Shown here piece by piece: positions 28,480 to 37,053 of a DNA stretch of 64,000 nucleotides; the first letter of the stretch is position 1; each line of letters begins with the position of its first letter. The notes beneath the pieces are model-generated. The model was not told the origin of the DNA. It did not search any database and saw only the letters and a list, made by a program, of their open reading frames with translations. The DNA is taken from positions 1 through 64,000 of the forward strand of contig DAHUYO010000005.1 of the NCBI GenBank assembly GCA_027315185.1, given 5' to 3'. A program made the position numbers and the translations under genes. The stretch is from Acidobacteriota bacterium. GTDB taxonomy: Bacteria > Acidobacteriota > Terriglobia > Terriglobales > SCQP01.

Positions 28480-29601
28480 ATGATCCGGACGGAATTCCTA
28501 GTAACGCCGCGAGCGGTTACGGCGGCGGCAATGGCCGCCGCCGAAGACTGGCTGGTGCGGGCCGGCTGGCGGTCGGCGGCGCGGGCCGCCGCCGATGGCT
28601 TCGCCGCGGCGCTGCCGGACCGTGGCGCCGCGCCGCCGATGCGCGCGACCGCGGCGCTGAGCGGCGGCATTTTCTTCGCGCCGGGAACGGAATCGCCGGC
28701 GGAGTGGTTTTACGCCGTCGCGAAGTACCCCGCCCCCAGGGAAGAACCGGAGTTGGAAATTGGCTTGATCCGTGCGAGCGGATTGGCCGCACCCAATCCG
28801 TTGCAGGTCTGGCGCGCCGCGTGGAATGCGGTCCTGGCGGGGGAAGCCGAGCCGGCGTGGCGCGATCCGTTGCAACCAACACGCTTGGCGCCCATGGCCG
28901 CCAGCGGTGAGTACGCCCCGCCCCGTCTGCGCTTGGAGGATCTCGACCGGGCCGCGCTGCTGGCCGACCCCGCCGCCCGCGCCTGGCTGGAGCGATTGCA
29001 ACAGGCGGGCCGGCTGCGCGGCGCCGATCTGCTGGCGGAATCCGCCGATGCCCGGGCCGCGCTGGACCGCCTGGCCGCCGCGCATCTGGCGTCAGCGCCA
29101 TCGCGCGAGGACGACGCCTACACGCCCTCGGCGCAGGCGGCGCGCAGCGAGCAACAATGGCCGCTGCTTTGGTTGACGGAACGGCTGAGTGAATTGGGCT
29201 GCGCCAACGTCCTGTGGCCAAGGGCCCTGGCCGGGGCGATGCCACCGCACGTGGTGGCGGAGTTCGCCGGGCGTTTGTGGTGCGTGGTCTGCACTCCCGG
29301 CACCTGGGACCGGCCGGCGCGGCGGGCGTGGGAGGAGGCGCGCGACCGCTGGGGGTTTGACCAGACCGGGGTCATCGCCCTCAACGGCGCCGCCGCCGCG
29401 CCGCCCGCCGTCGCGCCGGTTCGGACCACGCTGGAATCCGGCGCGGAGGCGTTGCAGCGCGCCATGGCCGCGGCCGCGCTGGACTATGCGGCGCAGCGAG
29501 TGGCGCCGCTGGAGCAAGCCTATGGCTGGCCGCTGGCGGCGCTGCTGCGCCATCGCTTCGGCGCCGCCGCGCCGTGCGCCCAAGGCGCCGCCGCGGGATA
29601 A
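28480..29601 (+). CDS. Hypothetical protein, 373 residues
   Basis: Coding is supported by length, codon bias and position between clear genes, but I do not recognise the family. Visible parts: a helical N-terminus (AAAMAAAEDWLVRAGWRSAARAAADGFAAAL), a segment EWFYAVAKYPAPREEPELEIGLIR that looks like a beta domain, and a C-terminal part with LLWLTERLSELGCANVLWPR and VVAEFAGRLWCVVCTPGTW. No membrane helix, signal peptide or catalytic signature. Divergent from the GAF-like gene and upstream of the repeat protein. Confidence 0.55.
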   Translation: MIRTEFLVTPRAVTAAAMAAAEDWLVRAGWRSAARAAADGFAAALPDRGAAPPMRATAALSGGIFFAPGTESPAEWFYAVAKYPAPREEPELEIGLIRASGLAAPNPLQVWRAAWNAVLAGEAEPAWRDPLQPTRLAPMAASGEYAPPRLRLEDLDRAALLADPAARAWLERLQQAGRLRGADLLAESADARAALDRLAAAHLASAPSREDDAYTPSAQAARSEQQWPLLWLTERLSELGCANVLWPRALAGAMPPHVVAEFAGRLWCVVCTPGTWDRPARRAWEEARDRWGFDQTGVIALNGAAAAPPAVAPVRTTLESGAEALQRAMAAAALDYAAQRVAPLEQAYGWPLAALLRHRFGAAAPCAQGAAAG

Positions 29602-29770
29602 GGCGCGGGCCCTGCCGCGAGATGGCGGCGCGACTGTCCCTAAGGCCGGGGCACGATTGATTACCGTTGCTTTCGGAGCGAACATTGCTTCCGCGCAAAT
29701 AGAAGTGCCACAGTTGGACAAGCCGCGCCGTTGACGGCAGAAATCCGGCTTAACCGGGAGAAACCCCCCA

Positions 29771-31705
29771 TTGGCTGTCCTCACCACCATGCCCTTTAGC
29801 GATAGTCCCGCTCCCGTTCCGGCGCCCACGCCCGCCAATCCTGGGCGGGCGGCGGAACCGGTCATGGCGCGGGTGCAGTTGGGAGGCGACGATCCCGGCA
29901 TCGCGTTTCAGTTGGGCGGCGGCGAAACGCGCGCCTGGCTGGGGTTGGCGGGGCAAGCGTCCTATTTGACCCTGCTCGATGAGCAGCAGCGCGTGCGCGG
30001 GCAGTTGGCTTTGGGCGCGGAAGGACCGAAGATCACCTTTGCCGACGCCGAGCGCCGGGCGCGGGCGCAGGTGCGGCTGGGCGCCGAAGGCGCGGGCATC
30101 GCGTTATTCGACACCGCGGGAGAAACGCGGGTTTGGCTGGGCCTCGCGGGGGACAGCTCGTATTTCGGATTGGTGGATGGCGCCGGCAATATCCATGGCC
30201 GATTGCGCCTGCGTTCCCGTTCCGGCACGCCGGGATTGGCGCTCAGCGATGAACACGGCGCCGACCGGGCGCTGGTGGCCATGGAAGCCGATGGGCCGCA
30301 TATGGTTTTTCTGGCCGGGGCCGGCGAGATCGTGGCGCATCTTGCGGTGACCGACCTCGGCGCATGGCTGGCATTGGTGGACCCCGACGGCCAACCCACG
30401 GCGGAACTGGCGGTCGCCGAAACCGCCGTTGTCGCCCTGCGCGACGGCCAGCAGAGGCGCCGGGCGGTGGTCGCGCTGGAAGCCGGGAAACCGTGCTTGG
30501 CGGTGCTGGGCGCGGATGGGACTCCGGCCGCCGAGTTGCGCGCGGAGTGCCTGCCCCTGTGGAACGAACGGGGCCAGATGCGCGCGCACTTGGGAATGAC
30601 CGAAGGCGGCGCCGCCATTCGCTTGTTCAGCCCCGACGGCGTACAGCGCGCCGCGTTGCGCGCGGACGCCGATGGACCCTGCTTGGCGATCGCCGGTGAC
30701 TCCCGCCAGGGACGGGCCATTCTGCGCTGCACCAGCGGAGGACCGGAGCTGGTGCTGGGCGCCGAAGGCAGCGGGCCGGAGGCGTGCATGGCCTGGCACG
30801 ACGATGGATGGGAAGCGCGGCTGGGCGAGGGTGGAGACGAACCGCGCGCGCTCTTCCACCAGCCCGCCGCCGGACCGGCGGGCATCGAACTGCGCGACGC
30901 CAACCAGCGGCTGCGCTTGCGGCAGCAGTCCTCGCTGACGCCTGCCGCCACCACCAGCGATGCCGTCGTGGCGATGCTGGCGGCCGATGGCACGCCCGCC
31001 GCGCAGGTGCGGCTGCCGCCCGACCTGTCAGCGCTGCCGAGCGGCTTCCCCGCCAGCGGCGCCACCAAAGGCCAATTGCAACTGGCCGAGGATGGCCCAA
31101 GTCTGACGTTGGTCGGAGCCGCGCAGGGCAGCGGACGCCTGCGCTTGGCGGTCAATGACGCCGCCGCCACCGCCTACTGGACCGATGCTGCCGGCATCGA
31201 ACGGCCCTGGCTGCAATTCGCCGGGGATGCGGCGACCGCCGGCATGCTCGACCCCGCCGGGCGTTTGCGCGGCGCATGGGCGACCGACGCGACCACCTGC
31301 CGGTTGGAGTTGAATGACGCGCAAGCATCGCCGCGCGCGCTGCTGGCGGTGACCGACGATGGCATGCGGCTGGGCCTGCTGCCCGCGGGGGAAGGCAGCA
31401 CGGCATGGTTCGGCGTGGGCGGAGAAGCGACCTCCTACCTGGGCCTGATGCCGGATGCGGGACCGCTGACCGCGCTGTTGGCCATGCGCGAAGGAGAAAC
31501 CGCGCTGGCGATTCTGGATCCCAGCGCCAATCAGCGCGCCGAACTTGCGGTGGATGCGGAGGGACCGCGCCTGACCTTGGCGGCGGGCAACCGCCGGCCA
31601 CAGGCGCAGATTCGCATGCAGGCGGGGGGCGCCGCGATCGCCTTCCTCGACAACGACGGCGCGGCGCGCGGCTGGCTGGCGCTGGACACCGGCGACGGCG
31701 ATTAG
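29771..31705 (+). CDS. Long beta-repeat protein, unknown function
   Basis: 644 residues from a TTG with GGGAG upstream; an ATG at 29789 is the alternative. After a Pro/Ala-rich start the whole protein is built of about 20-25-residue units of the form 'R-A-x-L-x-L-x-A-E-G-P-x-I-x-L-x-D-x-x-G' (for example RAQVRLGAEGAGIALFDTAG, RALVAMEADGPHMVFLAGAG). A larger motif WLGLAG--SYLTLLD / WFGVGGEATSYLGLM recurs at both ends. Alternating strands and G-x-D turns suggest a beta-solenoid or fibre-like fold. No signal peptide or membrane helix is evident. Convergent with a membrane-protein gene at 31749. Confidence 0.75.
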   Translation: MAVLTTMPFSDSPAPVPAPTPANPGRAAEPVMARVQLGGDDPGIAFQLGGGETRAWLGLAGQASYLTLLDEQQRVRGQLALGAEGPKITFADAERRARAQVRLGAEGAGIALFDTAGETRVWLGLAGDSSYFGLVDGAGNIHGRLRLRSRSGTPGLALSDEHGADRALVAMEADGPHMVFLAGAGEIVAHLAVTDLGAWLALVDPDGQPTAELAVAETAVVALRDGQQRRRAVVALEAGKPCLAVLGADGTPAAELRAECLPLWNERGQMRAHLGMTEGGAAIRLFSPDGVQRAALRADADGPCLAIAGDSRQGRAILRCTSGGPELVLGAEGSGPEACMAWHDDGWEARLGEGGDEPRALFHQPAAGPAGIELRDANQRLRLRQQSSLTPAATTSDAVVAMLAADGTPAAQVRLPPDLSALPSGFPASGATKGQLQLAEDGPSLTLVGAAQGSGRLRLAVNDAAATAYWTDAAGIERPWLQFAGDAATAGMLDPAGRLRGAWATDATTCRLELNDAQASPRALLAVTDDGMRLGLLPAGEGSTAWFGVGGEATSYLGLMPDAGPLTALLAMREGETALAILDPSANQRAELAVDAEGPRLTLAAGNRRPQAQIRMQAGGAAIAFLDNDGAARGWLALDTGDGD

Positions 31706-31748
31706 GCGCCGGCGGCCGCGCGCGCCCGTCATTTTTCTCATCCGAAGC

Positions 31749-32702
31749 TTAACTGGCGGCGCGGGCCGCCCGGGCTCGAGCCAATTGGCGGCGCGCCACG
31801 GCGGTGGCTTGCAACTGATACGCCGGCGCCAGCGCATAAGCCGCCGCCGCCGGGAACCACACATACCAAGTCAAACTGGACCAGGGCCAGCGGATATAGC
31901 TGAAGTCCACGGCCCACATCAATACGCTGCCCGCCGCGGTCAGCCCAATCGCCAGCGCCAGCGAACCCCAGCAGCGGGCGATCAAGCCCCAGCGCATCGC
32001 GACCACGCCCCGGCGCAACAGCAACGCCTCGATCAACAAGATTGCCAATAGGGGATTGTTGAGCCAGTCCAGCACCAAGGCCAAGGTGACCGGCGGAGCC
32101 GACGGCGCCGTCTGCACGCGGACAACGACATAAAGCACGTGCCCCGTATACGCGGCCAGCAGCGCGGCGCACAGCCATTCCCAGGCCGCCAGCCGGCGTA
32201 ACAGGCCGACGCGCCGATAGGCCCGCAACACCACCGCCAGACCGACCGCCAGGGCTGCCATCTCCAGCGTGCCGCTAATCTCCAAGCCGGCGCCGTGCAC
32301 CGCGGCGGCGGCGGCGGGATGCGCCACCGCCCAGCCGCGGAACGGATTCAGGTAGGTGGGGCGGCTGAGCCAGTGGGCCAAAATGTAGCCGAGCGACTGG
32401 CAACTCGCGGCCAGCGCAATGCCCAGCCACGCGCCGCGCAGCGCGTCCCCAGGAGCAAATTGGCGCCACGCGCGCCAGCTCCATGCCGCCCCCAACGTGA
32501 CCACCCCGACCAGAAAAACCGCTCCGGGATAGGCGTAGAAGAAAGCGAGCCCGCTGAAATCGCCGGTAAACGCCCACCACAAATGGAGCGCTGCCCCCAA
32601 GAGCAAGACGGCAACCGTCGCCAGAACCATGCGGCGCGGGAGCGTCCAGCCGGGCGCTTTCGGCACGACGAATGGGGCGGACTGAGAGCGAGCGCGCGGC
32701 AT
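31749..32702 (-). CDS. Membrane protein in sigma/anti-sigma operon
   Basis: 317 residues with about seven membrane helices (LATVAVLLLGAALHLWW, AVFLVGVVTLGAAWSW, AALAVGLAVVLRAYR, LLAAYTGHVLYVVV and others). The start is the ATG 5 bases after the anti-sigma stop; the longer upstream frame overlaps that gene. Third gene of the operon sigma factor, anti-sigma factor, membrane protein, so its level or activity is probably linked to the envelope stress signal. Family not recognised. Confidence 0.72.
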   Translation of the reverse strand: MPRARSQSAPFVVPKAPGWTLPRRMVLATVAVLLLGAALHLWWAFTGDFSGLAFFYAYPGAVFLVGVVTLGAAWSWRAWRQFAPGDALRGAWLGIALAASCQSLGYILAHWLSRPTYLNPFRGWAVAHPAAAAAVHGAGLEISGTLEMAALAVGLAVVLRAYRRVGLLRRLAAWEWLCAALLAAYTGHVLYVVVRVQTAPSAPPVTLALVLDWLNNPLLAILLIEALLLRRGVVAMRWGLIARCWGSLALAIGLTAAGSVLMWAVDFSYIRWPWSSLTWYVWFPAAAAYALAPAYQLQATAVARRQLARARAARAAS

Positions 32703-32707
32703 GGCGG

Positions 32708-33190
32708 CTAGGCGTGCCTGGTGGTCCAGGAGGTGGCGGACATGGCGGCTTCGGCGGCGGGACGCCCCAGCCACAGTCGCAACAAAGCGCCCACCTCCTC
32801 GGGAGGCTTCTGGGCGACCAGCAACCGCGCCGCCTGCGGACCGAAGTAGGGAGCCAACGTCTCCACGGCGGCATTCGCGGCGGCGGCAGAGTCCCCCGCC
32901 GGGGCTAGGGGTCGCTGGATGTCCGGCCATGCGGGCGCAACCGCGGCGAAGGCGGCCCACATCTGCGCTTCGCTGGGCGCCGCCTCCAGCGCCGCGGGGA
33001 ACAAGGCGGCAAGACCATGCCAATCCTGGCGCAACTCCGCGGCGCGCTGGCGGCAACGCGGGCAATGCGCCACATGCGCGCCCACATCGGGACCCGCAAC
33101 CTCCGCTTCTCCCTGCACCCAGGCCAGCAGAACGCCTTCGCTGGGATGGCGGGAAATGGTGAGCGCGGGAAGCGACCGCGGCCACTTCAT
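32708..33190 (-). CDS. Anti-sigma factor, zinc-finger type
   Basis: 160 residues. H-V-A-H-C-P-R-C (residues about 41-48) is the His-x3-Cys-x2-Cys zinc-binding motif of ZAS anti-sigma factors, preceded by HPSEGVLLAWVQGE. No membrane helix is visible in the remaining sequence, so it is likely soluble. The ATG overlaps the sigma factor stop by 4 bases (ATGA), the usual tight coupling of such pairs. It would hold the ECF sigma factor inactive until a signal arrives. Confidence 0.82.
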   Translation of the reverse strand: MKWPRSLPALTISRHPSEGVLLAWVQGEAEVAGPDVGAHVAHCPRCRQRAAELRQDWHGLAALFPAALEAAPSEAQMWAAFAAVAPAWPDIQRPLAPAGDSAAAANAAVETLAPYFGPQAARLLVAQKPPEEVGALLRLWLGRPAAEAAMSATSWTTRHA

Positions 33191-33777
33191 CGCGGCGGCT
33201 CCTGCGGGGGCTGGTTGGCGGGCGCAAAGGCGGCCCGCAGTTTTTTCACCGCGCGGGCCAGCAGCGACGCCACCGTGCCGATCTCGATGCCGAGCGCGTC
33301 GGCGGTCTCCTGGTAACTCATGCCTTGCAGCCGCAGGCTGAGGCATTCGAACTCCCGCCGCGTCAACAAGCGGCGGATGCGGCGCGAGGTTTCGGCCAGA
33401 TGGTATTCCGTTTCCGGTGTGACCGCGGCTTCGCCAGGCGCGACTTCCTCGGGCGTTTCCTGGGCCCGCGCGCTGTGGTCGAAGTTGCGCAGGCGGTCGT
33501 AGATGTAATTGCGCGCGACGCGGAACAGCCAGGGGCGGCCGGCGGCAGCCAGCTTGCCCTCCAGGCGGCCGGCGAAATAGCGCAGGAAGGCTTCCTGCAC
33601 CGCCTCGCGGGCCAGCTCGCGGTCACCCGCCAGCCGCTGGGCATGACGCAGCAGGGCGGAGGACTCCTCCCGGTACAGCGTCATGACCTCCGCCTCCAGT
33701 TCCACGCGGTTGGAGCGGCGCGGGCCGGCGGCGGAACTATCGAACTCGCCCCAAGCGCAAGCGCGGATGTCGTACAT
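33187..33777 (-). CDS. ECF-type RNA polymerase sigma factor
   Basis: 196 residues. Region 2 (LYREESSALLRHAQRLAGDRELAREAVQEAFLRYFAG, then WLFRVARNYIYDRLR) binds the -10 box; region 4 (TRREFECLSLRLQGMSYQETADALGIEIGTVASLLARAVKKLR) binds the -35 box. Regulon unknown. First gene of an operon with an anti-sigma factor and a membrane protein. TACACT lies 7 bases before the ATG. Confidence 0.93.
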   Translation of the reverse strand: MYDIRACAWGEFDSSAAGPRRSNRVELEAEVMTLYREESSALLRHAQRLAGDRELAREAVQEAFLRYFAGRLEGKLAAAGRPWLFRVARNYIYDRLRNFDHSARAQETPEEVAPGEAAVTPETEYHLAETSRRIRRLLTRREFECLSLRLQGMSYQETADALGIEIGTVASLLARAVKKLRAAFAPANQPPQEPPR

Positions 33778-33784
33778 GGCGTTC

Positions 33785-33790
33785 AGTGTA
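33785..33790 (-). promoter_or_regulatory. -10 element (TACACT) of the sigma-factor operon
   Basis: TACACT, 7 bases, then the ATG at 33777: leaderless or nearly so. Confidence 0.45.
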
Positions 33791-33855
33791 CCTTTTCGGA
33801 TTGGACGAGGCGCGGCTGGCCCGGCGGTGGAGCGGCCATGCCGATGGGCGGCGTC

Positions 33856-36486
33856 CTAGGCGTGCAATTCCCCGGCGCCGCCTCCGCCGCGGTCGGGCAG
33901 GGCCGGGCCCAGCCGCGCCTCAAACCAGTCTTGAAGCTGGCGGGTAATCTCCGCCGGATCTTGGCCGGAGATGCGAATGGGCTCGCCAAAGGTGATCCTT
34001 GCCCGGCCGCGGCGCACGCGCTTGGCGCCGGCGGGTAAAATTGCAAACACGCCTTCGACCGTCACCGGCACCACCGGCAACGCCAGGGAGCGGGCGAAGA
34101 CGCCGATACCCGGGCGGAAATCGTGCAGCCTGCCGTCGAGCGTGCGAGCGCCTTCGGGGAAGATCAGGGGGCAATACCCGCGGTCGGCCAGTTCCCCGGC
34201 ATGGCGGAGCGCGGGCTCAATGCCGGTGGTGGCGGAGAGCACAAAGATGTTGAAGAACATCTCCAGCAGCCGGTAGCGGCGCTGCGCGCGGCGCCGCGCG
34301 GACGCCGATGCTCCCGGCAGGAACTTGGCGCGAAAGGCGTCCAACGCCATTGCGGGCGCCACCCATGGGCGCCAGCGCAGCGGCAGAGCGCGGAGTATGA
34401 CCGGAACGTCCAGCATGCTTTGGTGGTTGGCGATGAACAGCACGGGGCGGCGCAGGGAGCGCAGGTGCTCCCGTCCGCGCACCTCGACGCGCGCCACGCT
34501 GCGCAGCGGCGGATAAACCAACAGCCAGCGCAGCGGCTCCCGGCACCAGCGCACCAGCGGAGAGAGCGGCCAGCGGGAATAGCGGAACGGACGCCGGGCG
34601 GGCGGCATGGCCGGCGGCGCCTTTCCGGCGGCGGGCAGCGTCGTGGCGGGCGGCGCCTCGGCAGCGGCGATCAATGCTCCCAACCTTCCCACCGTCTCCG
34701 CCCGCGCCAGCTCGGTTTCCTCGAGCTCGATGCTGCGCGACGCCAGCCACGCCAGCAACTCCACGCGGTCAAGCGAACCTAGACCGAGATCTTCCGCTAA
34801 GCGCGCCTCCGGTAGCAGGCGTTCGCGGCCGACGCCCAACAAGCGGGCCAGATACTCCCGCCAATCCTCCGCCGCCGCCCCCGCCGTGGCGGATTGGCCG
34901 TTGACCCAGGCCGCCACCGCCGCGCGGCGCAGCTTGTGCGTGGAGGCGGTGCGGGGCAGCGCCGCTTCCGGCCAACGGGAAAACGCCGCGATCCGCTGGT
35001 GCGCCTCTAACCGGCCATTCGCCGCCGCCACCGCCACCGCGAGTTGCTCGTCTTCCAAACCCGGCGCCACCAGGACCGCGTGTACGCGGGCGCGGCCGGC
35101 CCGCTCTTCCGCCACCACCGCGCTTTCCGCGATTCCGGGCTGGGCGTCCAGCGCCGCTTCCACATCTTGCGGATAGACGTTCATCCCTTCGGCGGTGACG
35201 ACGACTTCTTTTTTCCGCCCGAGATAAATCAGGTTGCCTTCCGCGTCCATCCGGCCGAGATCGCCGGTGCGCAGCCAACCCGCGGCAAAGGCGTCCGCGG
35301 TGGCGGCAGCGTTCTGGTAATAGCCGGGCGAGACGTTGGGCCCGCGCACCAAGATCTCGCCGTCGTCGGCGATGCGGATCTCCATGCCCGCCAGCTTGCG
35401 GCCCACCGCACCGCGGCGAATTTTGAAGGGATGGGTGATGGCCACGGCAGGCGCGGTTTCGGTGAGCCCGTAACCCTGCACCACGGCGTAACCAAGCGCT
35501 TGCCACAGGGCTTCCTGCTCGCTGGGCAAGGCCGCGCCGCCCACCACCAGCGCCCACATCTTCCAGCCCAGCTTGCGGTGCAGGCGGCGCCAATGCCACC
35601 AGCGCCAGGCCACGCCATGCCCTTGCGCCGCGCCGATTACCGCCGGCGCGTCCCCGGCGCCCGCCGCCTGCCGCGCCCACTGGGAAAAGAGCTCGACCTC
35701 CCGCGGCACGGCCACGACCACGGAGGCGCGGGTTTGTTTCACCGCGGCCGCCACCGCTTCCCCGCCCTGCGCCTCCAAATAGACCACCGTGCTGGCCAGC
35801 AGCGGAGGAATCAACAGACCCATCACCTGGCCGAACAAATGGCTGAGGGGAATCAAGTGCACGAAGCGCAAGGGCAGCAGGGGCCGGGCCCAACTTTGGT
35901 ATTTGCCTACTTCCTGGGCGATGGGCCGCAGATTGGCCAGCACATTGCCGTGCGTAATCATCACGCCCTTGGGTTCGGCGGTGGCGCCGGAGGTATAGAC
36001 GATTTCCAGCAGGTCGCCTTCCCGCACGGGTGCGGGCGCGGCGGGCGCGGCGGGCGGCAACGGCTCCAAATCCTCGAAGCGCAGGGCCAGCGCCCAATCG
36101 GCGGGGCCAAACGCCGCCATGCGCTCGGCCGAGGCGAGTAAGACCCGCGCGCCCGTCTGTTGCTGAATGGTCCGCGCGTAGCGGGGAGAAAACGCCGCAT
36201 CCAGCGGCACCGCCACCATGCCGGCCAGGACCGTGGCGTAGAACGCGATGGCCCAGGCCGCGCCGGACGGCCCCCAGATCAGAACCTTTTCGCCGCGTTC
36301 GGCGCCGGCTTGCAGCCGCGTCTGGAGGGCGAAGGCTTTGCCCAGGATCTCCGCGTAGGTATAAGCGCGCGTGCGGTACAACCGCCGGTCAATGACCGCC
36401 GCGCGCTCGCCCAGCGCCGCCATGCCGGCGATGAAACCGGGCAAACTCGCCAGCCGGTCCGGGTTTGCCAGGTTCGCGCCCGCCAC
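33856..36486 (-). CDS. Fusion of AMP-forming acyl ligase, acyl carrier protein and PlsC acyltransferase
   Basis: 876 residues, GTG start. Residues about 1-540 are an acyl-adenylating ligase: YTSGATAEPKGVMITHGN (164-181) is the phosphate-binding loop, then VQGYGLTETAPAVA, GWLRTGDLGRMDAEGNLIYLGRKK and STHKLRRAAV. Residues about 545-630 are an acyl carrier domain with EDLGLGSLDRVELLAW; Ser571 is where the pantetheine arm would attach. Residues about 660-876 are a lysophosphatidate-type acyltransferase (NHQSMLD at 687, FPEGARTLDG near 776, VPVTVEGV). The likely job is to activate a fatty acid, hold it on its own carrier domain and transfer it to a lipid. Related to E. coli Aas, which has no carrier domain and the opposite domain order. 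Confidence 0.9.
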   Translation of the reverse strand: MAGANLANPDRLASLPGFIAGMAALGERAAVIDRRLYRTRAYTYAEILGKAFALQTRLQAGAERGEKVLIWGPSGAAWAIAFYATVLAGMVAVPLDAAFSPRYARTIQQQTGARVLLASAERMAAFGPADWALALRFEDLEPLPPAAPAAPAPVREGDLLEIVYTSGATAEPKGVMITHGNVLANLRPIAQEVGKYQSWARPLLPLRFVHLIPLSHLFGQVMGLLIPPLLASTVVYLEAQGGEAVAAAVKQTRASVVVAVPREVELFSQWARQAAGAGDAPAVIGAAQGHGVAWRWWHWRRLHRKLGWKMWALVVGGAALPSEQEALWQALGYAVVQGYGLTETAPAVAITHPFKIRRGAVGRKLAGMEIRIADDGEILVRGPNVSPGYYQNAAATADAFAAGWLRTGDLGRMDAEGNLIYLGRKKEVVVTAEGMNVYPQDVEAALDAQPGIAESAVVAEERAGRARVHAVLVAPGLEDEQLAVAVAAANGRLEAHQRIAAFSRWPEAALPRTASTHKLRRAAVAAWVNGQSATAGAAAEDWREYLARLLGVGRERLLPEARLAEDLGLGSLDRVELLAWLASRSIELEETELARAETVGRLGALIAAAEAPPATTLPAAGKAPPAMPPARRPFRYSRWPLSPLVRWCREPLRWLLVYPPLRSVARVEVRGREHLRSLRRPVLFIANHQSMLDVPVILRALPLRWRPWVAPAMALDAFRAKFLPGASASARRRAQRRYRLLEMFFNIFVLSATTGIEPALRHAGELADRGYCPLIFPEGARTLDGRLHDFRPGIGVFARSLALPVVPVTVEGVFAILPAGAKRVRRGRARITFGEPIRISGQDPAEITRQLQDWFEARLGPALPDRGGGGAGELHA

Positions 36487-36492
36487 CCTCCG

Positions 36493-36498
36493 ACTGTA
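36493..36498 (-). promoter_or_regulatory. -10 element (TACAGT), leaderless promoter candidate
   Basis: TACAGT, 6 bases, then GTG at 36486. It supports the GTG start over the internal ATG at 36423. Confidence 0.45.
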
Positions 36499-36565
36499 TC
36501 GTATTGAAAGGCGCGAGCCCGCGTAGCGGGGCGGTAGCGAGCGCGAACGGCGACGGCGCCAATGC

Positions 36566-36571
36566 TAGCCT
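36566..36571 (+). promoter_or_regulatory. -10 element (TAGCCT) of the DoxX gene
   Basis: TAGCCT, 7 bases, then ATG at 36579. Weaker match to consensus than the others. Confidence 0.3.
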
Positions 36572-36578
36572 AAAGCGG

Positions 36579-37001
36579 ATGAAGAACCTGTTCCCGAGAT
36601 TGGAATTTTTAGCTCTTTTGCTGCTGCGGGCGGCGGTGGGGTTGGTCTTCCTCTGGCACGGGAGCATGAAGCTGGACGACCTCGCCGCCTGGCAGCGCAA
36701 CTTCGTGCACATGGGGTTTCCGGGTTATTTCGCCATCGTGGCCGGGGTGCTGGAAACCGTGGGCGGCGCGCTGCTGATTCTAGGATTATTCGCCCGCATT
36801 GCCGGCTTATTGCTGGCGGGCGAGATGCTGATCGCGCTGATTCGCGTGCATTGGCCCGCGGCGCCGCTGACGCGGGTGGGCGCCTACGAGTTGCCGCTGC
36901 TGCTGGCGGCGGGCAGTTTCGCCGTCTTCGTCCTCGGTGCGGGACCGGCGGCCGTGGACCGGCTGCGCGGCCGCGGCAAGAGCCTGCGCGCCGGCGCTTA
37001 G
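36579..37001 (+). CDS. DoxX-family membrane protein
   Basis: 140 residues with four membrane helices: FLALLLLRAAVGLVFLWHGSMKL, GYFAIVAGVLETVGGALLILGLFARIAGLLLAGEMLIALI, and ELPLLLAAGSFAVFVLGAG. The HG---L and LE--GG-LL-LG-- signatures fit DoxX, which is linked to quinone or thiosulfate metabolism or stress resistance in different bacteria. The start was shortened from a frame beginning at 36465 because the family starts with this helix. Upstream of pdhA but with its own promoter between. Confidence 0.88.
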   Translation: MKNLFPRLEFLALLLLRAAVGLVFLWHGSMKLDDLAAWQRNFVHMGFPGYFAIVAGVLETVGGALLILGLFARIAGLLLAGEMLIALIRVHWPAAPLTRVGAYELPLLLAAGSFAVFVLGAGPAAVDRLRGRGKSLRAGA

Positions 37002-37007
37002 GCTGCC

Positions 37008-37036
37008 TTGACCGCGAACCGGTCTGCCCTGACAAT
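37008..37036 (+). promoter_or_regulatory. Sigma-70-type promoter for pdhA-pdhB
   Basis: TTGACC (37008-37013), 17 bases, GACAAT (37031-37036). A start point near 37043 leaves a leader of about 11 bases before the ATG at 37054 and supports that start. Confidence 0.5.
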
Positions 37037-37053
37037 ATAGGGTTCACCGAGCT

